Part shown: piece after piece, positions 13,305-24,681 of the stretch
Layout: every line of letters starts with the position of its first letter
How positions within the stretch are numbered: the first letter of the stretch is position 1
NCBI GenBank assembly: GCA_023079485.1
Contig: CM041084.1
Coordinates: 63,707,709 to 63,771,708 of the forward strand
DNA length: 64,000 bases
Direction: 5' to 3'
Origin: Archilochus colubris
Taxonomy: Eukaryota > Chordata > Aves > Apodiformes > Trochilidae
Made by a program: the position numbers and the translations under genes
Notes under the pieces: generated by a model
What the model was told of the DNA's origin: nothing
The model's database searches: none
The model's input: the letters and a program-made list of their open reading frames with translations, nothing else

Positions 13305-13699
13305 GTCCCAGCAACAAAAGCTGAAAAATTAAGTGCCAACAACTACTGAGAACCTCAGCTCAGAAAATAACATTTCATATTCACATTTATCACGAAAAAA
13401 GCTTTTTCTGACCTTGAGAAAATGAGATCTGTCTACCACGTCTGTTAATAGAGAGTCCTAAGTCAAGTGCCTTCGTTCCTAAGTAACATGTTAAAACCAC
13501 AGAGCAAAATGAAGTAAAATAATATTGAACAAGAACACGGGGTAACATCTATGAAGCTGTTTTTTCCTCCCTGAATGTTTCTCTGCCCCTTTTAGTTCTC
13601 AGCTTCTCCTAATTGCTGACTGGCAAAATCGAAATAATTTGTCACTGTTGCTTTCAAGTATTTGCATTCCCAGAAACATTTTAAAAAACACATACTTAC

Positions 13700-13757
13700 C
13701 TGTAGCAACACCTGTGATTGATTACACCGTCACTCTGAATACCCTCTGGAGGTTTTG
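13700..13757 (-). CDS. Second coding exon of an unidentified minus-strand gene
   Basis: On the minus strand, a pyrimidine-rich run (complement of about 13761-13785) leads to a CTGAG acceptor. A 58-base exon follows, ending CTACAG, then a near-consensus donor GTAAGTATG (13691-13699). Exon 1 ends in phase 1. Joining the two keeps the frame open and adds AKPPEGIQSDGVINHRCCY, ending in phase 2. An alternative AG twelve bases into the exon (CCTCCAG) would remove AKPP and keep the frame, a plausible small alternative acceptor. No next exon with matching phase was found between 1 and 13699, so the gene should run off the left edge after a long intron. The residues match no family I can name. The call rests on splice signals, phase agreement and the CpG-island context. 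Confidence 0.45.
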
Positions 13758-14149
13758 CTCAGCCCCAAAAGGAGAGGGGGAAGGGATGAGAACAGTTGCC
13801 TGATGAAGAGCACTATATTAATTCCCATAAAAATACAATTTCCCTCATGCATCTGACACCATGGTGAAAATCACACTAGCTGAATTTCAGGTAAACCAGT
13901 CCTTCCGAATACTGAGTTGAGTCAAGAAAACTCCACTGCAGCACAAAGAGGAAAAAGTTGATGTATCAAGGCAGAAAACCCCAATCTAAAATTCACAGGA
14001 ACGGTTAGAAACCACAATCAATACACACAGAATTTCTATAGCAACTAAGAAAGAAAAAAAAAACCAAAAGCAGCCAAACAAAAAAAAGAGTTGTTTCCTT
14101 AACTGTTAGCACAGGGCTTCTGTGGCAACTGAGGGGACTTGTCCCTCTT

Positions 14150-15240
14150 GGCATCTCTCTGGTAGACACGCTGAATCGATGCCCTGTGCATTCCTGCCAC
14201 GCTCCCTTTCCTCTTTCCCTGGGACCTGTGGAGGGGCAAGCCGAGCATCCCAGTCGGAGCACACACATGTCCACACACACCCCCTGCAAGCAAACGCGCT
14301 CCCATTGCCTCTCTCCTACACCCACAGGATCTCAGCACTCACCGTCACGGGCTTCCTCCCCGCGACTGCAGTTGCTGCAAATGTGTTTGATCTCCTTGCC
14401 TATGTGACAGTGTATCACAAAAGAGACATTGTTGTTAGTGGTGCTGGCGGCGGGCTCCTTCAGTGGCTTCATCCTCACTAGATAGAAAGCTTTCTTTTTA
14501 GGTTTCTCTCCACTCATGTCTGTAACCGAGCCCTGCCCGCAGCCAGAAGAAGAAAAAGCAAGCATCCCCGCCTGCCCGGCGTGCGTGCAGTCCGCCATCC
14601 GCTCCCTCTCGCCTCAGCGCTCAGCTGCCACACACACAACGGGGATGAAGGGGAGGGCTGGGGGAGAGCGGGGGGAGGCGGGAGGCAGAGCAGGCAGGGG
14701 CGATGCTTGAGCCTCGCTGCCCTCCGCGCCCCTGCTCCTTACCCAAACCACTTGGGCTCGGCTGAGAGGATGCTCGGCATGGCCCCGCTCCGGCCGTGCC
14801 CGCGACGAGCCTCGCCCTCAGCCGCAGGCGACAGGCATGTTTGGAGGCAAAGAGGAGCCTGGCACAGTTTTGGCTGCCTCACCGGCTGCATGCCCCCCAG
14901 GAGTCTCCCTTTGCTTTCCTTTCCCACCTCCTCCTCTTCTTCCATGCCTCCCCCCCCTCCTGTTATGGCAAGCTCCACATCCAGAGGAGCCCACTGATGG
15001 GCAGAAGGAGCCTTCTGGGATGGCGGGCACGGCCGCTGGCACTGCCCGCGCCCTGGTCCCTTGGCAGGATGCACTGCCGTTCCCCAGCCTGGCGAACACA
15101 GCAACCTCGCCTTTGTGCTTGGGCAGCGTGGCAGCCTGTCCTGCCATAATTAATATTTTACGCACAAAGGACAGACTGCCAGCAGGCTAACAGCGGGCTG
15201 CCCCCGTCTCCCCGCCTCACCTCAGCAGACAGCTTCAGCT
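14150..15240. promoter_or_regulatory. CpG island / candidate promoter region
   Basis: Against an AT-rich background, this kilobase is GC-rich and dense in CpG: GGCGGCGGG-type runs near 14440-14460, CCGCCATCCGC near 14592, and many CGs at 14755-14830 and 15020-15080. Unmethylated CpG islands mark vertebrate promoters. The minus-strand first exon (14343-14598) lies at its left end, so transcription would run leftward with the 5' UTR and promoter at about 14600-15200. I see no clear TATA box, which is normal for such promoters. Several overlapping ORFs of 110-140 codons on both strands here are by-products of low stop-codon density in GC-rich DNA. Confidence 0.65.
14343..14598 (-). CDS. First coding exon of an unidentified minus-strand gene
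   Basis: The frame starts at ATG 14596-14598 (MADCTHAGQAGM). An in-frame TGA lies at 14614-14616, six codons upstream (five codons between it and the ATG), which fixes the N-terminal limit. A second in-frame ATG at 14515-14517 (MSGEKPKKKAFYLVRM) has a better purine at -3 and could be the real start. The frame runs 85 codons plus one base to GTGACG, followed by the donor GTGAGTGC (intron starts at 14342). The segment has a basic KPKKK patch and a cysteine/histidine-bearing stretch (HCHIGKEIKHICSNCS). It has no signal peptide or membrane segment. It sits in a CpG island and joins in frame to 13700-13757. I do not recognise the family, and the Cys/His spacing is not enough to call a zinc finger. 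Confidence 0.5.
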
Positions 15241-15953
15241 CTGAGGGCTTGAGGCTTCTCAGTCTGGAGTGACCCAGGAAAACCAACTCCCCTCCTGCTT
15301 CTCATTCTTACTTTTTCTCCCCATTTCTTTTTAAAGGCTGAGGAAGAGCCTGGCCTGGCCTGTGCTGGGCTTACAATGCCAGCCACTGACAGCAGCTGGC
15401 ACCTCCCTGGTGCCTTCAGCCCAAGTGCCCCTGCAATGGGCTGCCCCTCTTAGGCTGAGGCTGACCAGAGTGCAGAAAAGTGCAGACAGTTTGAATTCAT
15501 TTAAATTGCTTATCCGGGGGATGAATACCCCCTTCTTTGTCTTGTTTGCCTCCTGCTCAAGATGCAGCTGCTCTGAAGAGCAGCTCCATCATCCCTGGGT
15601 GCCTGCAGCCTGGGCAGCATGCTTCCAAAGCTCCCCCAGCCTCAAAGGGATTATAATTTCTGTCCAGACGCTCTGTCAATCCCTTGCTGCACAGCTGCTC
15701 CCAAAATGTGCCCTCTGTTTTCAGATCACAGTAAACAGCCCAGGCTGCCCAACTTGCCGAAGAAGCAGCTTCAGGATCGTGTCTGTGACACAGAGAAAGT
15801 GGGGAGCAGGGCTAAGGATGCTTGCTTCTAGCAGGCTTCAGGAAGGAAAGCCTGGAGAAGAAATAACCTCAGCTATTTTGGTAGCTATTATAAGAATGGG
15901 AGTGTTGCTCCCTTAAATCTTCAGCAAGCTATCAGTTTGGCAGGCAGTAAGTG

Positions 15954-15968
15954 GAGAGAGAGAGAGAG
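15954..15968. repeat. (GA)n microsatellite
   Basis: About seven GA units. Confidence 0.85.
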
Positions 15969-18900
15969 TGCAACTGGGGCAGACAAAACATGGCAAAGAA
16001 TAACACCATTCTCCTTATTTTTAGCCAAAGCCCTTGCTCCCTGCTACAAGAAATCCACTCATTCTGCAATTCTTTACCATTTCCACATATTGTTACCATG
16101 TGCTTTACTGCAAGAAGAGGCCAAACCAGCCCCAATTCTTTTCGAGTGCACACGAAACAGTGAGACTTTTGCCTAAAGAAAGATGGAGTAGAAACTTAAG
16201 GATTCACTGCCATGGTTTTCCACTTTCTCAAATGCATGCACACACACAGAAACACAGAAGATGCATGCAATATAACTGCTGACCTACTTGTTCTGCGTCA
16301 TTCTGATGCAAGCCTGACTTCTCACCTGGTGCACTTGGGAGCTGAAGCATTCAGATGTCACACACAGTTAAAATTGCAAGCCCTTACTTTTCTCAGCAAC
16401 ACTCACAAATCAGACTAGGTGCTATCAGATCTCATGAAAATAGGGGCTGAAGTATTCTCTCAGCAGAATCATGTAGTTTACTAAGCCACACAAAGCATCC
16501 TGCACACTGAGCTATGTATACACGTTGAATAGTCAGTCACCTCAGGTTAAGCATTGCCTCAAAGGACCTGATTTAGCATGTATTGCTCATCGAAAATTCC
16601 CACCATTTCATATAAGCAGGAGGAGAAGAGGGAATGCAGAATTATCCAGGAACAAGCAGGTGAATTCCCCAGCCATGTGTATCATGTAGTTATGAGTTAA
16701 TGGACTGAAAAGCCATCCCTTTGAATGCCTGATGCTAAGACAGTGCTAAATTACACATTTGGAAAGAGAAAGCTGAGAAGAGTTTGATCCCTACCAGCTG
16801 CACAGCAGTTCAGACACTTGCAGTAGATTTCTCTCTAACTTATTGTCTTTGAGAACACCTTCAACTTGGTTAAGATTCAGAAAATAATTGGGTAAGCAGA
16901 AGACATGACCATAGTTCACCTTCTGAACTTGCTTGGAGTTCACAGCTTTTGGTCACTCGCACTGTTGCATTACAAAAATGGGTCAGGAAAGGAAAGCACA
17001 CCCAAATGTGAACATTTCTGAATTCGGGAAATGTGAACAGTAAAGAAATGTGGGGTGAACTCAAAACTGGAATACTGCTATCTCAGGGCAGTATTGGGGC
17101 ATTGGGCCTTACCTGTTTAAGGAAAGGAAACTAGAGTGATAGGCTCAGCAGAGCTGGTCTTTTAAGGCAAATGGTCTTGTAGTTCAGGAACTGAGTAGCA
17201 CTTAGGACATTAAAAACCAGGTCAAGTCAACAATCTTGCCATCTGCCTCTGTGATCTTGGAAAAATTAGTTACAAGGTCTTGATAGCTCAGTTTCCTGGT
17301 CAAAAAAGGAGTAGTGTTGATGCTTCTGTTTTTCAGACAATTTTTACAAAATCATATTTCAAGGTCCTCTGAAGGTGTTTGTATATGACAGGAACACTTA
17401 CACAGACTGTTTAAATACAGAGATATACTATTTATAGCAAAATGAGAAGGAAAACAGGAGAAACATGTTCCATCAGGCTTAGTCTGGTTCACTAGTTTTA
17501 GACTTAAGTTTTTCTGTTTCACTGGATTTTGTTTCAAGTGTTTATCCCTGCTTTTCCAACTCTGCATTTGTAGTGACTCTCACTATTTCCCAACCCCAAA
17601 CAACTTTTAGAGAGGGACAGGAGCAACTCCTTTCTCAGGCAGTGACTGGAAGAGACTGTAGGTCAGGTTGAAAGTTTTTTAGTGACTCTGTCCAGCCTCA
17701 TATGTACTCTGTACTACCAAAGAACCATCAAATGCTGTGGCAATGGGCAGAGTTTTTGAAAGCAGATCCCAGGAGACTGCAGATGCCCAGCTACTCTGCC
17801 ATATCTGGGGACATTTGGATAATTTAATAACTGGTCTGGTGATAACACTTGGCTCAATGCGGATATGAACCCCAAGTTCTAATGGATAAACCCAGTGCAT
17901 TTTTGCTTGCAGGTGTTATATATTTTGAATGCAAACCAGCCCTGAAGCCATCTGCTAGTATGTCTCTTGTAACACGCACTTTGCTATAACCTGCAAATTG
18001 CCTTCATTCCTAAGAGCTGCCTTATAGAGAATCTGAATTTGCCACAGCTAATAAAACAAAAATATGTTTAATTATGATCTGTGTAATTACAGTGAAAGCT
18101 GCCACTGCTAATCAGTTCCAGGACAAATAATGCAAAATGAACATACTACTGATTTCCTGCAGAAAATTACTTGCTTTTCCTTGGTTTTAAAGAGAAATTA
18201 AAAAAAAAAAAAGGGTAGTAGCTTTTTCATTGCCTCAATATGTGGCCACAAACCTTGGCATAATCTTACTGTCCAGCAGACAACAAAATCAATGAAGGGG
18301 ATGTTAGACAACGAATCAACAAACTTAGATTGTATTCCCAGCCCACATTCACTTCTATAAGCTTGGGAAATCATTTGTACTGTTAGTATACTGCCCTATA
18401 GCCTTTGCCATTAGGGAGAGTGCCACTTCCACTGTACATAAAAAAGAGACAAAAGCAGCATCCCCTTTAAACAGAAGACTACTGAGATACAGACTTCTAG
18501 TTGCACCAAAATCTTTGAGGCTTCACTGTGTCTTTCCATTTTTTTCCCTGGACCATATCTCCCCCTGTCACAGATCACCCGACTCAGTCTCTTTTCTGTG
18601 CCCTCAAACAATGTCCATGTAAACAAAAAGTGATGTCGGAACCAAGCAGCCAAAAGCAGGGAAGCTTTGGGTTGCATTCTCCACACCACAGAAATCAAGA
18701 TTTATTCTTACCTCTTTTTCCAAACTGTTGGATTGTGCAAATCATCACTTAGGCTACCCCTGAAGTCTGCCCTAAGCCTCTCAGATTTAAAACATGGAGG
18801 TCTCTGTGGATAGGCTCCCTCCTACTTCCAGAACAAATAGGTGGGCATTGGAAACCACGTGAAAGCCACAATTTTTCAATACAAAGATTGTGTTGGAGAG

Positions 18901-21900
18901 CTGTAGCCTTTCCCTGGAGAAGATGTGGCTGACTGAATGGCACTGTGCAGGTGAAAATGCTAGACAAATGCAAGTGTAACAAGGCAGCATCACTTCTCAG
19001 CAGTTTAGTCTTTTTAAAACACCGTGATTCATTTGTTTTATGGTCTATTTAGGCAGTGATGTTTTTGCAGGGATGCCCCAGTACTTGGCATTTTTTTCCA
19101 AATATTTCCCTTTCCCACCTATTTCCTCTGCCCACTGTACTATGAATCCCAGCAAGAAAAAAAAAAAAAGAGAAAAAAGATAAATTAATTACCAGCTGCT
19201 CTGGTGATTAATGCATACATTGATGTATTACACACATAGAAACAAACCGAACAACTTGAAGAGGAAAATGTGTACGCTTTGATCCACTGACTACAGCAGA
19301 GGAATCAACCACTAACACATGGATGTCACTAATCAGTCACGGACGCAGGGGACGGATGCTCTTTGTTAGCATTCTCTGTTCACTGTCAAAACACACCCCA
19401 AAACCTACCACAGGAGAGGTGGCATTTGCTACAGGAGTTCATTGCTAGGTGGAGAATCCTTCTTGCAGGAGACAACTCATACTTGGATACCCAAATATTT
19501 GCTAACAGGCAATTAATGCAGCGGGACTCTGGACCACAGCAGGGGCCCCAGGGTGCTGGGCTGACAGTATTCCTGTGTATTTCTGCTTACTGCATGGCAC
19601 ATCAGCAGAACTGGGAGGGCAAGAAGGAAGGAGAATCAGCCTGAGACTCCTGCAGGCCAAAATAGAAGATGACCTTTTTAGTTCTGCAGCTATAAACACA
19701 TTCTTTAAGCAACAATCCCAGCTACTTCTCACAAACATGAGCCCAAGAGAGATAGGTGATGAGTGCTGCACAAACAGAAGCAAACTAAAGGGAGAAGAAA
19801 GAAAGGAAAATACATTTTTCCCAGCATTCCTATATTCAGCAATGCTGCTGAAGCATCACATGGAACATTCTTGCTCTACTTGCAGGGCTCTCCATAACCT
19901 ATACACACCATGGTGGAGCCTTCTCCTTATTTAGGAGAAGCCCAGCTTTATTTCAATGTGATACCATATGGTGTGACAAAAAATGAACAGAAAAGGTTAC
20001 ACACAAAAACCACATAAGCTTAGAAACATGTGTTTGCTGCAAGTGTGAAGAACTGAAAATAAAGGACTCCTAAGGATAAAAAGGAATATGTCATCCTAAC
20101 AGGCAGGACAGACAAAAAGCTGCTGAGCTGTCATTTTAATGCCCAAAAATGTATGTGTAATTAATGCACAAAGGCCTGATCAAGCTAAAGGTGAATACCA
20201 GCAAGGAACCAGTATGAAGTCTGGCTGAGCAAGAAACCATGAGAGTTAGATGACACTCAAAGGACGAGGCAGCCTTTATGCTGAATTTACAGGTGAATTT
20301 CTAGCACTAGATACTCAGTGTAAGTCCTAGAATTAGAGCCATTAGTCACTACAGTCCTAGAAAGGTCGTTAGCCTCCATCTTAGAAAATCTACTCTGAAA
20401 GACGTAGCATGCCCTGGTATTTTAGTGACCTGTTCCAATCACGTTTCAGGTCCTGCATAAGTGGCTTATGAAAGGCTACACCAATTTTACTTCGATAATA
20501 CCCACAGATAATACATACAGATAAAGCAGAGGCATGAGTTGGGACTCAGTAGCTGTCTTGTACCCTCAGTTTAGATGTAGCTGCAATCTTGAAGTTAACA
20601 AAAAGTAGTTCCAAAAACCTTGGTGCAGTTGAGAGACTAAAACCTATGGGGGAATCTGAATTAAATTCTGGATACCCAGTTTTATAATTCAAATGGTTGC
20701 ACATCTTAACTTACACCAAAACACATTATGTTTGGTGACTTAAACACTCAAAACATGCATCAGTTTCCTTGCTAGCTACCCCCTGCATGACACTGAGAGA
20801 ATAAAGTCCAATACACACTAGACTTTCACAGACACACACAAAATACCATTCTCCTCCTGCTCATAAAGAAACAGCTCTGCACTTTTTGCTTTCCTCACCC
20901 CAAATCAAAAGCTGTCTTATGAATAGGTGCAGGAAAAATAAATTAAAACCTCCATAAAACCAAACCTACAGTAAGGTATCTGGTTGCATTTATAATTCCT
21001 CACAAGGTTATGTTCCCCCACAGCATGCTAAAAAAAGCTCAGTGAAGGGAGAAGGCAGAGATTGCCTCTGTGTATGCCAGTGCAGATAGCAAGCCCCTGG
21101 GGAAAAACTGTATCTGATTTATTCTTGTCAGAAATGCTCCTAGTCATGAAACAGGGAGGGAGATGGTCTAGAGGAGAAGTCCAAGCTGTTGCAGTAGATA
21201 GAGACAAGCACTGGCCACTTCTGGATGGTGAGCAGGCAGACTTTGCTGGAGTCCCTTGTACACAAAGCTCAGTAAAGCAGGGCAGGGTCATGACCTTTCA
21301 ATTTTGGTTTTCTTATTCTTTTCTCAATACAGGAATAAAAGAAATACTGCTGAGAAAAAAAAAACATTACTTGCTATTGCTAATGCCTGAAAATCTTGGG
21401 TGATCAACCTGGAACACCTGAGAAAACCTCAGTCTTTCTAGATCTGCCACTTAGGATATCCTGAAACTCTGTCCATTTTACAGTGTTAGCATAGACATGA
21501 ACATCATGAAATATCATGGGTCTAAGACTTTACAATCCCTGTCACAGGCACTCAAGGACTGAGCCACACACATTGCTCTGTCTGCCTTGGCTCCAGGAAG
21601 GTCCAAGTCATCTAGCTTTAAGGAAAGTGCAAGAAAATAGGTCAAACTGAACTTTCCATCACAGGCAATAGCAGTGAAGTCAATCAGCTTGCACAAGCAT
21701 TGCTCTCAGCACAAGTTACCCCCACACTTCTGTCTACATGACTAATCAAATTAATTCCTGATGATACCAAGTAGCATGGCTTCCCTAACAATATACACAG
21801 ACTAAAATTCCCTGCTGATAATCCTTACTTACATCGTTGCTTCTCAGACAAAAATTAGAGAGAAGGATCAGAATGCAGAAAACTCCGGCAAAGTAATATA

Positions 21901-22180
21901 TCCAAAATAAGTAGAAGTATGGCTTGAAATTGCTAGACTAACCAAGATATTTCAAAGCATTTAAATGGACAGCTATTATCACAGAAACTACTTGCTACTG
22001 AGATCATCAGCCTACAGAGGACCAGGTTATGATCAGCACATAATAGGGGTGACTGGATTTTTAGCTTTTATAAATGACTCATCTTAAGTCTATTGCTTTT
22101 AGCTCAGCACAGTTTACTTGAAGGTCAGGGATATGACTGTGCATGAAAGCATGTTCATTTAGGGAACACCATTAGGGAAG

Positions 22181-22201
22181 AAAAAAAAAAAAAAAAAAAA
22201 A
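22181..22201. repeat. Poly-A run
   Basis: 21 consecutive A. No upstream AATAAA or recognisable retrocopy body, so it is treated as a simple repeat. Confidence 0.85.
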
Positions 22202-22592
22202 GAGGTAAATGAAGAAGAGGAAATTTGCAGACTTTGCCCCAAATAACACATTTGCACTAACATGGTTTTACACACTCTTACACAAACTTTCCAGGCCAAT
22301 GGTCTGGGACTTCCCATGCCTCTCATGGGCCACTGTGTCAACCACACAAAACTAGTGAGTTTTCATTTCAATTTAACTGTTCACTATGGCTCCTATGGTT
22401 TCCAGTGCTATTGTGTTTGAGGAGACTTGAAAAACTCACAAAATGCAAAAGCTTTGGAAGATGGATGTATGGGGAAAGCCAGACAACAGGTCCAGTAAAG
22501 TCAAACCCTGATCAAGCTCAGATGGAGGATGAGAGTCTGAGCTGAAGGAGCAAGCTAAATGTTAGTGAGGTCTAAGAGAAGTACAAAAAGCA

Positions 22593-22700
22593 GGCTGGGA
22601 GGAAGAGATTCAGGAGGGAACATGAGGTGAAGGGGAGGAACATTCAGTTGGAATAGAAAGGAGATAAAGGGAAGGAGGAGAAGAGAGATGATTAGGAAAG
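22593..22700. repeat. Purine-rich tract (GGA/GAA-rich)
   Basis: About 108 bases that are overwhelmingly A/G with few pyrimidine interruptions. It is a polypurine low-complexity sequence. Confidence 0.65.
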
Positions 22701-24537
22701 CCATGAATAGACATTTAAAATTTCAGTGGGCCTTTGAATGGACAGACCTTCCCAATTTTCAGAGTCTTCTCCACCACTGAAAAGCACTGTGTAATGAACA
22801 GTGCAGAAACCTAGAGCATCAAGGGTAGCTGCATAGGACAATTACATACACTGACAGAACTATAGGGGAAATATTTCATAAACATCAGCCTCCACTGAGC
22901 CTAACAGCAGCACCCATTGTCCATCTCCTCACTTCAATAAACACACACATTTTTCTCAAATTAGCAAAAAAGATAACTCAAATCCCTAGGAATAGCATGC
23001 AGTTTCTATATATATCTCCCAGTGAGCTAGCAGCTTGCAGTACTTATAGGAAGCAAGAAGCTTCTGACAATATAATAAGCATCTTCTGCCATCTTTTCCT
23101 CCTTCAGCAGAAGCACAAGCTCCTTTGAACAGCAAAGAAATCTGCATGAGGAGTTTTTCACTTCTCTCTCAAAGAACAGCAGCAAAAAGAGATTCTTACT
23201 CTCCTCCATTTAGCCCCTTTTATTTTTATTGCAGGCCAGTCATTTTTATCAGACTCCTTATTTGTTGCTTCTCTTTTCACAGTAGTCTGGTATGAAGCAC
23301 AAAGCACAGAGAGAAAAGCTTGGCTTTACATCAGCCTCATGTCCTCATTTCCCTTCCATCCCCAGTTTACAAAAACCTGGCTACTCTTTTCACCACCACC
23401 AGACAATACATGTGCCATCAACAGACCTTGCTGAAAAAGGGCCATATTAAATAGTGTTTGCTTCCTTAAAAACCTGTATAGCAGTCAACGAGAGAAGCTG
23501 CAGTGTACTACAGGATCTGAAGAAAGAGCTGTATAATCAAGTTTTTGCTGAAATTCTGGAACATATTTTAATGTGAAATTTGCCAAGCTCTTTAACATAT
23601 GCCCATTGAATAATCATAAAGCCTCAAGATTCAGACTGGATTTTAGTAATTTTTCAGGGCCTTTTATCAAAGGAGAAAGTATTAATAGCTAAAACCTAAT
23701 TCAGCTTTCTCAATTATGCATTGTCATGATATGTAACTACATACCTATACTATTATTTGAAGTCTTAGCCACATTGTGTGTAAAACATTCATAAGAAATA
23801 AGAACTTACTTCTAATATTTGTTATTTTTTTAGGTTTAACTGCACCTGCATGATCCATAATGCCTATGTGCCAAAACTTAAGTCTCCAGGGGGCAAAGGT
23901 AGCACAGAAAAACAAGATTTTGCTTTTACCAAACGTTTAAATGCGAGAACACGTGACTGAATGTTGAAGCAGGAAGTCTGAAGTACAATATACATTTCAC
24001 TCACAGTGGAGTAAAAGCAGGAAAACAGTGGTAAACCCCACTGCAGATCTTTTCTTATTACTTTGTATTACAGACACTCCAAGGGGTCCCAGCAGAGCTC
24101 AAGACTGCAGTATACAACGCACTCTGACATTTTAACAAACTTTTTGTCCTAATGATCTTCTTCAGGATTTCTCTATTGCAGTATTCCTCTGAGCTTAAAC
24201 CATCCAGATTCAGGACTCTGGTGCTTCAAGACTTTGGTTAAGCTCTAGGAATGTGTCACGAGGCCAATAGCAGATGGAAGCTTTCAATCACTGTGTAAGT
24301 TATGACTGGAAAACTATCAATAAAACGTACACTAAGAGGCCAAAAACATCTATGTTCCTTACATCAGTGTGAACAACCAAGACCCTATGGTTCAAAAGCA
24401 GTTATCTACTTGTAGTAGTTATCTCTTGTGGTGCTTACACTGAAGCAGATGCTTCTGCATAAAAAGATATTTTCCCCATGCCATAACAAGGTAAGGCTTA
24501 AAGGTAAGAATACCAATTACTTACAACTAAGCATAAG

Positions 24538-24681
24538 ATGAAATTGCCCAGGGAGGTTGTAAAATTTCCATCTCTGTTGGTTTTCAAGGCTGGAATGGGG
24601 TAGTACCCAAACAATATGATCTTACAAGACCTGCTTTGATCTCCAGAGGCCCCATCCAACCTCAATTATCCTATGATTCTA
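24538..24681 (+). mobile_element. CR1 LINE 3'-end fragment (diverged)
   Basis: The segment has the CR1 3' signature: 'gcccagggaggttgt' at about 24546-24560, 'ggctggaatggggtag' near 24590, 'agaggccccatccaacctcaattatcctatgattct' at the end. It is about 144 bases, clearly older than the 55-kb copy, and includes only the terminal ORF2/3' UTR part. Confidence 0.85.

Larger units (their letters stand above)
5744..13699. other. Long non-coding stretch, probably intron or intergenic
   Basis: No long coding region was recognised. It contains two plus-strand splice-bounded exon candidates (6393-6495 and 9205-9269, listed separately), an inverted repeat at 7257-7280 and short microsatellites at 10209-10223 and 13280-13304. 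The T/C-rich block at about 10830-11300 is open in several frames only because it is pyrimidine-rich. If the minus-strand gene starting at 14598 is real, this whole stretch is part of its intron 2. Confidence 0.55.
15241..24537. other. Non-coding stretch upstream of the CpG island
   Basis: No transposon or exon was recognised. It contains a (GA)n run at 15954-15968, a poly-A run at 22181-22201 and a purine-rich tract at about 22593-22700. The open frame at 15362-15916 lies on the edge of the GC-rich region and has no recognisable domain. Confidence 0.55.

Noticed and set aside
15362..15916. 184-codon open frame on the plus strand
   Set aside because: It starts with GTG, sits on the GC-rich shoulder of the CpG island where stops are rare, and shows no domain or splice context.
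22181..22201. Poly-A run as the tail of a processed retrocopy
   Set aside because: No polyadenylation signal and no gene-like body upstream.
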